Counted from the first letter of the stretch, positions 1 through 7,085 are shown. The stretch is 25,339 nucleotides of DNA from Chloroflexaceae bacterium UBA1466 (GCA_002325605.1 DCSM01000023.1:1-25339), one strand, 5' to 3'. Notes: a model not told the origin generated them from the letters alone. Translations and numbers: made by a program.

Positions 1-16
1 TTAGGTTAAAACACTA

Positions 17-1027
17 ATGAAGCTCTTTTTGCGCTTTTTTACGTTTACCTATCTCCTGCTTGCAATTATTTTCGCAGGATGCGGCAAGCAAACAAAGCAA
101 TTTCCTAATGGAATTGAAGTCCGCGATATTTCGATGCGCCTTCAATGGATTCCACAATATCAATTTGCGGGCTATATTGTAGCTTTAGTCAAAGGCTATT
201 ATGCAGATGAGGGTCTTAATGTAACAATTAACCCTGGTAGCCCTGATTTTGTGCCTTTGCCGCTTGTGGCCAGCGGTTCAGATACTTTTGGCAGCGCTGG
301 CCCAGACACAATCTTTATGGCCCGCGAGAAAAATATTCCTGTCGTAGCGCTTGCTACGTTTTTCCAAGCCAGCCCTGTCGGTTTTATGGTTCAGCGCAAA
401 TCGGGTATCACTGCGCCACGGGATTTTGTTGGCAAAACGGTGGGCGTTTTTTATGGCGACAATGTTGAGACGGAATATCGAGCGCTGTTAGCAGCTACAG
501 GCGTTGACCGCAAAAAGATCAATGAAGTGCCAGCGCAGTTTAATCTGGAGCCTTTTTTGCAGGGGCGCGTGGACGTTTGGCCCGTTTATGTGACCGATCA
601 ACCGCATTTGGCGGAGCAAAAGGGAGCCGAAGTTCGCCTGATTCTGGCCCGCGATTATGGAGTCAAGTTGATGGGCGATGTCCTCTTTACCCGCGAAGCT
701 TTTATCCGCCAGAATCCTAAAACGACGCAAGCCTTTCTGAATGCGACCTTGCGCGGTTGGGAATACGCGGTCAAAAATCTCGCTGAAACGGTAAAATTGC
801 TGGCAGAATATGATAAAACTCTTTCGCCTGACCAGCTGGCCTTTGAAGGCCGCGAGACAATCAAACTCCTTCAATATGGAATTGGGGCCGAAAAACTTGG
901 CTGGAATGATCCGCAAGCCTGGGCGACTGAACAGCAACAATTACTTGAGCTTGGTCTGCTCAAAGGCCCCCTCGCGCCTGAACCAGCCTTTGAAAATCGC
1001 TTTGTGGCAGCCTACTATCAAAAGTAG
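17..1027 (+). CDS. ABC transporter substrate-binding lipoprotein, NMT1/THI5 (ThiY/RibY-like)
   Basis: This is probably the extracytoplasmic ligand-binding component of an ABC importer. The N-terminus is a lipoprotein signal: a hydrophobic stretch at residues 7-20 followed by a lipobox ending F-A-G-C, with lipidated Cys22. The mature part opens with MRLQWIPQYQFAG and carries further NMT1/THI5-type features: a GYYADEG segment near residue 60, a GS.TFGSAG.D segment, and a late GVKLMGDVLFT segment. The family binds pyrimidine precursors of thiamin (ThiY) or, in some Chloroflexota, is proposed to bind riboflavin (RibY); the ligand cannot be told from the sequence. The 336-residue length is normal. 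No permease or ATPase follows, so partners must lie upstream of the window or elsewhere. The ATG has only a weak upstream TTAGG. Family call firm, ligand open. Confidence 0.85.
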   Translation: MKLFLRFFTFTYLLLAIIFAGCGKQTKQFPNGIEVRDISMRLQWIPQYQFAGYIVALVKGYYADEGLNVTINPGSPDFVPLPLVASGSDTFGSAGPDTIFMAREKNIPVVALATFFQASPVGFMVQRKSGITAPRDFVGKTVGVFYGDNVETEYRALLAATGVDRKKINEVPAQFNLEPFLQGRVDVWPVYVTDQPHLAEQKGAEVRLILARDYGVKLMGDVLFTREAFIRQNPKTTQAFLNATLRGWEYAVKNLAETVKLLAEYDKTLSPDQLAFEGRETIKLLQYGIGAEKLGWNDPQAWATEQQQLLELGLLKGPLAPEPAFENRFVAAYYQK

Positions 1028-1035
1028 AGTTCTGG

Positions 1036-1058
1036 GGTTTCGGCAAGCTCAAGCACGG
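1036..1058. repeat. Half copy of dispersed repeat R1
   Basis: GGTTTCGGCAAGCTCAA matches the left arm of the fuller elements at 3021-3075 and 22533-22587. The right arm is missing. It lies just after the stop codon of the substrate-binding protein gene. Confidence 0.55.
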
Positions 1059-1079
1059 TGGGAGTAAATCTTGATCTTG

Positions 1080-1088
1080 TGCTATACT
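1080..1088 (+). promoter_or_regulatory. Extended -10 promoter
   Basis: TGCTATACT is an extended -10 (TGn plus TATACT at 1083-1088), with no good -35 at 16-18 bp. It would start a transcript near 1095 and a leader of about 100 nt before the gene at 1199. The leader holds a perfect 8-bp hairpin at 1159-1177 (GCCCAGCC, loop ATA, GGTTGGGC, one G-U pair) ahead of the ribosome binding site. Confidence 0.5.
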
Positions 1089-1198
1089 AGACGCTAGTTT
1101 GGGGTTCAGAATGTACGCCCCAGTGCCGGGCAAATTAGGAGCATTCGCCGTCGCAGCTGCCCAGCCATAGGTTGGGCTTGGAAACGTAAGGTAGAGCC

Positions 1199-1576
1199 AT
1201 GAGCTTGATTGAGGATGCACGTCAGTTGATCAAAAAAGGGCAGCCACCGACCTTGGCTACGGCAAAGGCTCTGTTGGAAGCCTATGATGAAACGAAGTTT
1301 GAGCTTGAGCGGCTCCAGGCTCGCTTAGGCGATCTGGAATTTCACTACGAGGTCTTTCAACACCTCATGATAGACCGCAAAGAACTGACCGAAAAGCTGG
1401 CCACTTTAGGCCTCGAAGTTTTTAGTGCGCCAGATGATCGGGGGAGTTGGTCCTGGGCTTGGCGCTGGCGGGAAAATGCTCCGGTCTCAGGGTTTGAAAG
1501 TTCGGTCGGGGCATTGCAGGCGGCGTTGGAAAGTCTGTTGGGGCTGCCCGAAAATCCAGATCCTGTACAAAATTAG
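1199..1576 (+). CDS. Small coiled-coil protein of unknown function
   Basis: I do not recognise a family for this 125-residue protein. It is soluble, with no signal peptide or membrane segment. Residues about 20-75 are strongly helical and charged, with heptad-like leucines (ALLEAYDE, ELERLQARLGDLE, then ELTEKLATLGLEV), suggesting a short coiled coil. The C-terminal part holds a Trp-rich patch (SWSWAWRWRE, about residues 82-91) and ends in a Pro-rich tail. A ribosome binding site-like AAGGTA lies just before the ATG, and an extended -10 promoter sits about 110 bp upstream. It is followed after 53 bp by the L25 gene with no terminator between, so the two are probably co-transcribed. Existence as a gene is likely; function unknown. 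Confidence 0.65.
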   Translation: MSLIEDARQLIKKGQPPTLATAKALLEAYDETKFELERLQARLGDLEFHYEVFQHLMIDRKELTEKLATLGLEVFSAPDDRGSWSWAWRWRENAPVSGFESSVGALQAALESLLGLPENPDPVQN

Positions 1577-1629
1577 CCCCTTGCCTTAATCGGCTGCAAG
1601 AAACTATTTTTAGGAGTAATGTTACCCTT

Positions 1630-2274
1630 ATGGAGAAAGTTTTTCTCGCTGTAGAGCTACGAAGCGTTGTGGGCAAAAAAGTTAAACGCTTACGGCAAAA
1701 AGGTCTTATGCCCGCGACGGTCTATGGGAAAAGTTTTGCGCCTGTTACCATTCAGGTCAATGAGCGCAATTTCAATACGATTTATCGCCAAGTTGGCCGC
1801 ACGTCGTTGGTCGAACTCGATTTGCCCGATAAACCCGTCGCGTTTATTCAGGCTGTGCAACGCCATCCGATAAGTCGACTCATCATTCACGCTGACTTTC
1901 GCGTGGTTGACCTCAAAGTGGCAATCACGACTGAAGTGCCAATTGTCTTAACTGGCAAATCGCCGTTAGCTGAACGCGGGATTGCCACGCTGAGTCATGC
2001 GCTAACCACCGTTGTCGTTGAGGCTTTGCCCGCCGAACTGCCGCAACACATTGAAATTGACCTTTCGGTGCTTGATAGCTTGGAAAAGAGCATTCACGTG
2101 CGCGATCTGCCCAAAGGTGCTGGCTACGAAATCCTGACGGCGGGTGATGAACTGGTTGTTTGGCTCGCGCCTGTGACGGTCAAAGTCGAAGCCGAAGCCG
2201 AAGTCAAGACCGCCGAGCCCGAAGTTGTCCGCAAGAAGCGCGAGGAAGAAACTAAAGACAAAGAAAAAGAGTAG
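1630..2274 (+). CDS. rplY: 50S ribosomal protein L25/general stress protein Ctc
   Basis: This protein binds 5S rRNA in the large ribosomal subunit. The N-terminal L25 domain (residues 1-90) shows the family pattern: an RS.VGKKVKRLR.KGL.PATVYGK opening and a later HADFRVVD segment. It is followed by the Ctc/TL5 C-terminal beta domain (about 95-185), with IATLSHALTTVVVEALPAELP and HVRDLP. The last 30 residues are a low-complexity, highly charged tail rich in Glu and Lys. At 214 residues it is the long TL5/Ctc form rather than the short 94-residue Escherichia coli form. AGGAG at 1611-1615 lies 14 nt before the ATG, a rather long spacing. It follows the coiled-coil gene by 53 bp and ends before a repeat cluster and a strong terminator. 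Confident call. Confidence 0.95.
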   Translation: MEKVFLAVELRSVVGKKVKRLRQKGLMPATVYGKSFAPVTIQVNERNFNTIYRQVGRTSLVELDLPDKPVAFIQAVQRHPISRLIIHADFRVVDLKVAITTEVPIVLTGKSPLAERGIATLSHALTTVVVEALPAELPQHIEIDLSVLDSLEKSIHVRDLPKGAGYEILTAGDELVVWLAPVTVKVEAEAEVKTAEPEVVRKKREEETKDKEKE

Positions 2275-2283
2275 GCGTAGGAT

Positions 2284-2367
2284 AGGCATCTTGCCTGTCC
2301 CGCTTGGAAAACAGGCAGGATGCCTGTTCTACACCCCCTTGAAAAAAACAGGCAGGATGCCTGTTCT
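2284..2367. repeat. Three tandem hairpin repeats (family R3)
   Basis: Two exact 20-bp copies of ACAGGCAGGATGCCTGTTCT lie at 2311-2330 and 2348-2367. A related inverted version, AGGCATCTTGCCTGTCC, starts at 2284. Each copy folds as ACAGGCA-gga-TGCCTGT. A diverged relative (GCAGGCAAGATACCTGC) occurs at about 20310-20325 in the leader of phaB. The cluster begins 10 bp after the rplY stop codon. Confidence 0.8.
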
Positions 2368-2374
2368 CACGCTT

Positions 2375-2404
2375 GGGCACACTTTAAGTGGTGTGCCCCT
2401 TTTT
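2375..2404 (+). terminator. Rho-independent terminator after rplY
   Basis: A perfect 8-bp stem GGGCACAC/GTGTGCCC encloses an 8-nt loop and is followed by CTTTTT. It ends the coiled-coil protein/rplY transcription unit. Confidence 0.85.
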
Positions 2405-2429
2405 CATCCCTTATTCTGAGCAGAAAAAC

Positions 2430-2864
2430 CTACCAAAGCCGAAAAGCTAGAGCGATAAAATAGCCAATGACCAGAAGCCCAACCCCCAAAATGCTGCGCT
2501 GGAAGAGGCTAAGTTGTTTGAGATAATCTCGTGCTTCGGGCGAAAGATCGGGGCGCAGCAGAATCGAAGCTGTCCAAATCCAGAGGCCTAAGCTCAACCC
2601 AATTGCTCCCAGAGCGGGAATGCCCCATAGAAAATTGGGGGTTAAAGGCATGGTGCGCGAGGCAATGATGGCCATCAGCAAAAGCAAAAAAGAAAAGCCT
2701 AAAACTCGCGGAGTCAAAAAGCTAATTTTAGTAGCCATTGCATCCATTTTAGCAGGGAATGAACGATCTAGCACTTGAGCTAGTTTGTGCAACTGTTTAC
2801 TTGGTTTGGAAGTGGCTTGAGCCTCACGGGTTACTCTTTCGGCAGAAAAACGCATCTTTGACAC
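2430..2864 (-). CDS. Small integral membrane protein, unknown function
   Basis: This 144-residue protein has a basic, hydrophilic N-terminal tail of about 45 residues, then hydrophobic segments at roughly 53-70, 78-104 and 123-142, which suggests three membrane helices and a short C-terminus. I recognise no catalytic motif or named family. The start is a GTG: on the minus strand AAGGAG lies 6 nt upstream of it, much better placed than for the next in-frame ATG three codons later. It is convergent with rplY, whose terminator lies between them. Location in the membrane is a firm inference from hydrophobicity; the role is unknown. Confidence 0.65.
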   Translation of the reverse strand: MSKMRFSAERVTREAQATSKPSKQLHKLAQVLDRSFPAKMDAMATKISFLTPRVLGFSFLLLLMAIIASRTMPLTPNFLWGIPALGAIGLSLGLWIWTASILLRPDLSPEARDYLKQLSLFQRSILGVGLLVIGYFIALAFRLW

Positions 2865-2918
2865 AGGTTTCTCCTTAATCTAAGATTAGGTCAGCCATTC
2901 TACTGCGTCCCGTGCAAG

Positions 2919-2947
2919 CTGTCAATTTTTCCCATTCGTTGTATAAT
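2919..2947 (+). promoter_or_regulatory. Promoter of the truncated gene at 2982
   Basis: CTGTCA (2919-2924) and TATAAT (2942-2947) are separated by 17 bp. The -10 is perfect and the -35 matches four of six positions. It points into the short remnant at 2982. Confidence 0.6.
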
Positions 2948-2981
2948 ATTGGCATCCAATTAGCCCCGAAAGGAAAAGACT

Positions 2982-3071
2982 ATGTCTACTGAAACGCCGC
3001 AAACGCTCTTGCTCGATTCGCTCTGGTTTCGGCAAGCTCAACCAACGAAAATGGCCCCTGAGCTTGCCTAA
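2982..3071 (+). pseudogene. 5' gene remnant cut by repeat R1
   Basis: A reading frame of 29 codons begins MSTETPQTLLLDSLW. It has a good ribosome binding site (AAGGAAAAG just upstream) and its own promoter with a perfect -10. After about 13-15 codons it enters the dispersed repeat R1 at 3021, reads through it and stops at 3069-3071 inside the repeat. The natural reading is the start of a once longer gene whose body was lost when the repeat arrived or by deletion beside it. A genuine 29-residue peptide is possible. The original gene family cannot be named from so few residues. Confidence 0.45.
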
Positions 3072-3075
3072 GGGC
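3021..3075. repeat. Dispersed palindromic repeat R1, copy 1
   Basis: The left arm TTCGGCAAGCTCA (3028-3040) pairs with the right arm TGAGCTTGCCTAA (3059-3071) around a loop ACCAACGAAAATGGCCCC. The copy at 22533-22587 is nearly identical over about 46 bp. Half copies lie at 1036 and 10702. Confidence 0.8.
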
Positions 3076-3088
3076 CCGGCGTGAAAGG

Positions 3089-3117
3089 TTGCAGGTTTGC
3101 ACTTCCTATGATATGAT
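3089..3117 (+). promoter_or_regulatory. Promoter of the phytol/dolichol kinase-like gene
   Basis: TTGCAG (3089-3094), a 17-bp spacer and TATGAT (3112-3117) preceded by TGA (extended -10). It starts transcription near 3124, just downstream of repeat R1. Confidence 0.6.
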
Positions 3118-3169
3118 AAAGCTATGTTCTAATGTAGATTCAAAGGAATAGAACGTACTAATTTTGGCT

Positions 3170-3883
3170 ATGACAACCCGTGATCTGCTTGGCTTTGGCC
3201 TTTCCTATTTCTATGCGGCGGCCCTCATTGGGCTGGCGGAGAGCATTCGGCGCTGGCGCGGCTATCCCCAAGACTTTACCCGCAAACTAGTGCATATCGG
3301 TGCTGGGATGTGGGTTTTCGGTGTGCTGGCCATCTTTGAGCATTGGTACATTGGAATAATTCCCTTTGCTTCATTTATTGTTCTCAATTATCTCTTTTAT
3401 CGTTCTCGGCTCCTCAAAGCGATAGATAGCCCCGAAAGTAGTCCTGGCACAATCTATTTTGCTTTTTCTGTAGCCCTTCTCTTTCTGCTTTTCTGGCGCA
3501 CCGATAGCTCCCAGGATCAGGCTTCGCTGGCTGTCGCAGGCGTAATGGCGATGACCTGGGGGGATTCGTTGGCCGCCTTAATCGGGCGTAAATGGGGCCG
3601 CCACCATTACGCGGTTGGGGGCAAAACGCGCTCTTTGGAAGGTTCAGCGGTGATGTGGCTGGCTAGTGGGCTAACGATTTTCCTCACGCTCTGGCTGGTT
3701 CCCAATTCTCCTCTAAGTAGTCAGAGTCCAGCTTTCAGTCTTGGAACTTGTTTAAGTGGCGCTTTGGTGGGCAGCGTAGTTGCGACTCTGGCGGAGGCCT
3801 TCGCACCCGCCGGGACCGACAACCTCAGTGTGCCCTTGTTAGTCTCTTTTGCCCTTTTTGGTCTAACTTCGTTCCTTCGCTAG
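3170..3883 (+). CDS. Phytol/dolichol kinase-like membrane protein (CTP-transferase superfamily)
   Basis: This is a polytopic membrane protein of the SEC59/VTE5/CdsA-like superfamily, whose members phosphorylate isoprenoid alcohols such as phytol or dolichol using CTP. Typical signatures are RKLVHIGAGMWVF near residue 38, then WGDSLAALIGRKWGRH with GGKTRSLEGS around 125-155, and a late EAFAPAGTDNLSVPL block near 205. About seven hydrophobic segments are visible, and the ~237-residue length is normal. In phototrophs such enzymes recycle phytol for chlorophyll or tocopherol; in non-phototrophs the lipid substrate is unclear. The ATG at 3170 is preferred; an in-frame TTG at 3164 is possible. The only purine-rich site, AAAGGA at 3142, is far upstream, so the start is not certain. 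The superfamily is clear, the substrate an inference. Confidence 0.8.
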   Translation: MTTRDLLGFGLSYFYAAALIGLAESIRRWRGYPQDFTRKLVHIGAGMWVFGVLAIFEHWYIGIIPFASFIVLNYLFYRSRLLKAIDSPESSPGTIYFAFSVALLFLLFWRTDSSQDQASLAVAGVMAMTWGDSLAALIGRKWGRHHYAVGGKTRSLEGSAVMWLASGLTIFLTLWLVPNSPLSSQSPAFSLGTCLSGALVGSVVATLAEAFAPAGTDNLSVPLLVSFALFGLTSFLR

Positions 3884-4050
3884 AAAACCAGAGTTAGCTG
3901 TTCCGCCCAGACGCAAAACATTATTTGAAATTGTAAAATCCTAAAATTTAACGAGGGATAGAGGCTGGGCCTTTTTTCAAGAGTAAAGGAAGTAGTAGTA
4001 AGGTCTATTTTCATTTTTAGATAGATTTTACGACGTGAAAGTAGCATGTA

Positions 4051-4443
4051 GTGAACAGTCTTCGTATTCCTATTCTCAAGATCGGCGATGTCCTCATTGC
4101 TTCGATCCAAATTGCCCTCCACGATGCTTCGGCAGTGCAGTTCAAAGATGATCTCCTCCAGAAAATCCATGATACCAAAGCGCGGGGAGTGATTATTGAT
4201 TTAACGGCCATAGATGTCGTAGATAGTTTCATTGGGCGGATGATCGCCGACATTGCCGCGATGTCCGGGCTAATGGGCGCACGCGTCGTCCTCACTGGTT
4301 TGCAACCCGCCGTTGCGATTACTTTGGTCGAGCTTGGCTTAGAACTAACTGGCGTGTTGACTGCACTCAATCTTGAGAAGGGGCTTGCTGTGATGCAACG
4401 CCAAACTGACCAAGCTGAGGAGAGTAGTGATGGCACAGGCTAA
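4051..4443 (+). CDS. rsbS: RsbS-like STAS-domain antagonist (stressosome scaffold)
   Basis: A single STAS domain of 130 residues. In the stressosome RsbS is a core scaffold protein that holds the kinase RsbT until it is phosphorylated by it. The phospho-acceptor region reads DVVDSFIGR, placing Ser59 at the same residue number as the Bacillus subtilis phosphosite. The start is a GTG with a weak ribosome binding site. The gene end overlaps the start region of rsbT, so translation is probably coupled. No rsbR, rsbX, rsbU or sigma factor gene is in the window, so the rest of the complex and its output must be encoded elsewhere. In other phyla this module feeds into cyclic-di-GMP or phosphatase outputs instead of sigma B; which applies here is unknown. 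Confidence 0.9.
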   Translation: MNSLRIPILKIGDVLIASIQIALHDASAVQFKDDLLQKIHDTKARGVIIDLTAIDVVDSFIGRMIADIAAMSGLMGARVVLTGLQPAVAITLVELGLELTGVLTALNLEKGLAVMQRQTDQAEESSDGTG

Positions 4444-4831
4444 GGCAGCAGTCATTCGGAGCGACCTTGACATTGTGATTGCCCGCACCCTCGCCCGTGA
4501 TACTGCCAAGGCGTTAGGGTTTGGCGCAATTGATCAAGCCCGCATTGCGACGGCGGTGAGTGAACTGGCCCGCAATATCTTCCTCTATGCTGGCAGCGGA
4601 AGTGTAACGGTGCGTGAAATCGAAAAAAGTGGCCGCAAAGGGATTGAAATTGTTTGCGAAGATCAAGGGCCTGGGATTGCGAATCTTGACTTGGCCATGC
4701 AAGACGGCTTTACGACCTCACGCGGCATGGGCATGGGCTTGCCCGGAGCCAAACGGCTTATGGATCAATTTGAGGTGAAAACAAAAGAGGGGGAAGGGAC
4801 AACTATTACGTGTAGCAAGTGGCGAGCATAG
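4430..4831 (+). CDS. rsbT: RsbT-like serine/threonine kinase (anti-sigma-type HATPase)
   Basis: This is a GHKL/HATPase-fold kinase that phosphorylates RsbS and, on release, activates a downstream partner. The N box is SELARNIFLYAG (Asn49), the G1 box is EDQGPGI (Asp78), and the G2 box is RGMGMGL (about residues 98-104), all intact, so it should bind ATP. The 133-residue length is exactly that expected for RsbT. The start chosen is ATG 4430, six nt after GAGGAGAG; a GTG directly before it (4427) is in frame but less well placed. The gene overlaps rsbS by 14 bp. The transcription unit ends at the terminator near 4918. Confidence 0.92.
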   Translation: MAQAKAAVIRSDLDIVIARTLARDTAKALGFGAIDQARIATAVSELARNIFLYAGSGSVTVREIEKSGRKGIEIVCEDQGPGIANLDLAMQDGFTTSRGMGMGLPGAKRLMDQFEVKTKEGEGTTITCSKWRA

Positions 4832-4916
4832 AAAAAGTAGCGTTATTAACTAGGTTTATTTAGTTGAGAACGCTGTTTTTTCTTGCCCTTTCAAGATAGC
4901 CGAATCTGAAGCAAAA

Positions 4917-4961
4917 TAAAAAAGGGCCAGGGAGACATTTTTGCCTCCTGGCCCTTTTTAC
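4917..4961. terminator. Bidirectional terminator between rsbT and the zinc-ribbon gene
   Basis: AAAAAAGGGCCAGG and CCTGGCCCTTTTT form a long stem with an A-run before and a T-run after, so it can serve both convergent genes. Confidence 0.9.
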
Positions 4962-4971
4962 TTTCAAAGCC

Positions 4972-5301
4972 TTAACTCACGTTTGCTTCACGTTGCTTCT
5001 GGAAGCAGTCGGAACAATAAACTGGGCGATCCCCACGGGGTACAAAGGGAACCGTTGTTGTTTTACCACAACTATCGCAGATAACCTCGTGTTGAATTTG
5101 TTCCCGACTGTGACTCCGGCCTCCGCCACTTCCGCCTCGGCGGCGGTCCCCGCCGGCTCGTTTGCGTTCACGGCGGCAATCGGGGCAGCGCACCGGGTCA
5201 TGCACAAACCCTTTTTGGGCGTAGAACTCTTGCTCCCCTACCGTAAAGATAAATTCAGCGTTACATTCACGGCAATTCAGGGTCCGATCTGTGTAGCTCA
5301 T
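4972..5301 (-). CDS. Double zinc-ribbon protein
   Basis: A 109-residue protein with two four-cysteine metal sites. Site 1 is Cys10, Cys13, Cys39 and Cys42 (CREC...CPDC) and encloses the sequence EFIFTVGEQEFYAQKGF, typical of the probable zinc-binding domain zf-trcl. Site 2 is Cys75, Cys78, Cys96 and Cys99 (CDSCGKTTTVPFVP...YCSDC). The two are joined by a Gly/Arg/Ser-rich linker (about residues 46-68), which may touch nucleic acid. Members of this group are common in Chloroflexota and related phyla; their biochemical role is not known to me. The start at 5301 has AAGGAG nine nt upstream; an in-frame start 12 codons earlier lacks support because it would overlap that site. A strong promoter facing this gene lies about 340 bp upstream. 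Confidence 0.85.
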   Translation of the reverse strand: MSYTDRTLNCRECNAEFIFTVGEQEFYAQKGFVHDPVRCPDCRRERKRAGGDRRRGGSGGGRSHSREQIQHEVICDSCGKTTTVPFVPRGDRPVYCSDCFQKQREANVS

Positions 5302-5643
5302 CGCTTGAAACTCCTTAGAGATGGTGAAATGATGCACGAAACAAGCTCAAAAGCCAACTTATGCGATGTTTGGGCCTTTGTTAGCCCTATGGCTCCTGAA
5401 GCATTGTGTCGCTCCAGATCCGAGATGAAGATCAAAGGTTTTTTGACGAACCAAATTAGCTTTCTTTAACCTTCAAACTGGACAAGGCAGGGTCGGGAAA
5501 AGCGATGGCTGTGGAGTCGCGCTGGGGTTCCAGAGCCTTCCGAAGCTAAACGCGAGGCCAAACCCATATCCTGGTTCAGGCGTACCTAAACTTAGCTCAA
5601 GATTGCCAAAACCATGTTCAAAACACTGTTATGGCACTCTTGA
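5302..5643 (-). other. Long untranslated leader or possible small RNA region
   Basis: Between the strong minus-strand promoter at 5645-5673 and the zinc-ribbon start lie about 335 nt without a convincing reading frame; the plus-strand frame covering part of it is antisense to the zinc-ribbon gene. I looked for SRP RNA, tmRNA, RNase P RNA and tRNA hallmarks and recognised none. It is either a long regulatory leader or an independent RNA. Confidence 0.35.
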
Positions 5644-5644
5644 A

Positions 5645-5673
5645 ACTATAGCATATCTTCTACCTTTTTGCAA
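5645..5673 (-). promoter_or_regulatory. Strong minus-strand promoter
   Basis: On the minus strand TTGCAA (5668-5673), a 17-bp spacer and TATAGT (5645-5650) preceded by TGC (extended -10). Transcription would start near 5638 and run toward the zinc-ribbon gene. Confidence 0.65.
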
Positions 5674-5738
5674 GCTGCTTTCCCGCTTATGTTTTTGCCT
5701 CAAAGAGATTGCACTGTTTGCACCTGGCCCACCATGTT

Positions 5739-5767
5739 TTGCCAACCCAACCACTTAGTGCTAGAAT
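5739..5767 (+). promoter_or_regulatory. Promoter of the BMP nucleoside importer operon
   Basis: TTGCCA (5739-5744), a 17-bp spacer and TAGAAT (5762-5767) preceded by TGC (extended -10). The predicted start near 5774 lies downstream of the in-frame ATGs at 5709 and 5766, which supports ATG 5844 as the real start of the lipoprotein. Confidence 0.7.
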
Positions 5768-5843
5768 GACCAACGCATTGGCTTTGGTCGCTCTGGCTGA
5801 TTCTGTAAAACCCTTTTTGAAGCTAGAAAGTTGTGTAAAAAGG

Positions 5844-7085
5844 ATGTTTCGTTCATTTTTGCCCAAATTTGGTCTCGTCTGGTTATCTACAATTCTGCTT
5901 TTAGCCGCATGTAGCTCCAGCCAAAGTCCCACCTCTAATCTCCCAACCGTTTCGTCAACCACCGCGAGTAGCCCAAATCCTGATTCAGCATATACTTTTG
6001 GGATGCTTTTAGTCGGGCCTAACAACGATTTCGGTTGGAGTCAAGCCCATTATGAAGGTGCAAAGTATGCTGAGGCTAAAGTTCCTGGGACAAAATTCAT
6101 TTTTGTTGATAAGGTGAATCCAGCAGATCGCCCTGGAATTAAGGTCGAGCAAATTGTTGATGATCTTGTCAACAAAGGCGCTAAATTCATCATTAGCAAT
6201 TCTGATGATTTCAAGGATGGAACCCGCGAAGCCGCTAAAGCTCACCCCGACGTGCTTTTCCTCCATGTTTCAGGCGACGATCAGTTGACGGCCAAAGCCC
6301 CAAAAAACCTCGGCAATGTGATGGGCAAGATGGAATATGGCAAAATGATTGCGGGCTGTGCAGCCGCGCTGCAAACCAAAACGGGGAAAGTTGCTTATCT
6401 TGGCCCCCTTATCAATGATGAAACGCGAAGGCTTGTTAATGCAGCTTTTCTGGGCGCAAATTATTGCTGGCAAAACTTACGCGCCGATAAGCCGAGCGAG
6501 AAATTGGATTTTAGCGTTACCTGGATTGGCTTTTGGTTCAATATTCCTGGCACAACCCTCGATCCCACCGTGGTTGCAAACGAATTCATCAATGCGGGCC
6601 ACGATGTTATCATCTCTGGCGTGGATACCACTGAGGCTTTAGTCGAAGCCAATAAAGCGACCAAAGCGGGCAAAGAGATTTTCGCTATTCCCTACGATTT
6701 CAAAGACGCTTGCAAACAAGCACCAGCGGTCTGCTTAGGCGTGCCCTATTTCAATTGGGGCCCTTATTACGTCAAGACTCTAACGGCGCTCAAAGCAGGT
6801 TCCTGGAAACCATCCTGGGAGTGGCTCGCGCCTGACTGGAAAAACCTCAACGACCTTGACACGACAGCCGTTGGGTTTTTGCCTGGGCCCGCGCTGGCTG
6901 CCGAAAATAAAGCTAAACTTGACGAATTCATTGCTAAACTGGCTGGGAAGGATTTTGACCTCTTCGTTGGCCCGCTAAACTTCCAAGATGGCACAGTCTA
7001 TCTCAAAGCAGGCGAGAAAGCCGACGAAAAGAAGATTTGGTATATGTCTCAGCTTTTGGAAGGAATTAAGGGGAAAAGCAAGTAG
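5844..7085 (+). CDS. BMP family nucleoside-type ABC transporter substrate-binding lipoprotein
   Basis: This is the ligand-binding lipoprotein of a BMP/PnrA/Med-type importer, a family that binds purine nucleosides. The signal peptide is short and typical: MFRSF, a hydrophobic core and the lipobox LLAAC with lipidated Cys23, followed by a Ser/Thr/Pro-rich tether to about residue 45. The mature domain opens with FGMLLVGPNNDFGWSQAHYEGA (the family N-terminal motif), and later shows FIISNSDDF and HDVIISGVDTTEA. At 413 residues it is slightly longer than average. The start at 5844 is set by the signal peptide and by the upstream promoter; the AAAAAGG immediately before the ATG is unusually close for a ribosome binding site. 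It leads a four-gene operon with all ABC parts. Confidence 0.92.
   Translation: MFRSFLPKFGLVWLSTILLLAACSSSQSPTSNLPTVSSTTASSPNPDSAYTFGMLLVGPNNDFGWSQAHYEGAKYAEAKVPGTKFIFVDKVNPADRPGIKVEQIVDDLVNKGAKFIISNSDDFKDGTREAAKAHPDVLFLHVSGDDQLTAKAPKNLGNVMGKMEYGKMIAGCAAALQTKTGKVAYLGPLINDETRRLVNAAFLGANYCWQNLRADKPSEKLDFSVTWIGFWFNIPGTTLDPTVVANEFINAGHDVIISGVDTTEALVEANKATKAGKEIFAIPYDFKDACKQAPAVCLGVPYFNWGPYYVKTLTALKAGSWKPSWEWLAPDWKNLNDLDTTAVGFLPGPALAAENKAKLDEFIAKLAGKDFDLFVGPLNFQDGTVYLKAGEKADEKKIWYMSQLLEGIKGKSK

Noticed and set aside
1619..1654. 11-codon frame overlapping the rplY start
   Set aside because: Its ATG lies only a few bases from AGGAG and the peptide has no feature that suggests a leader peptide.
3905..3977. 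GCCCAG...CTGGGC followed by T-run as terminator of the phytol/dolichol kinase-like gene
   Set aside because: The arms are only 6 bp and 54 nt apart; too weak to call.
4993..5469. Plus-strand frame of 158 codons
   Set aside because: It is antisense to the double zinc-ribbon gene, whose eight metal-site cysteines and ribosome binding site are clear.
5709..5843. Longer start for the BMP lipoprotein
   Set aside because: It would cover the promoter at 5739-5767 and bury the lipoprotein signal peptide 45 residues inside.
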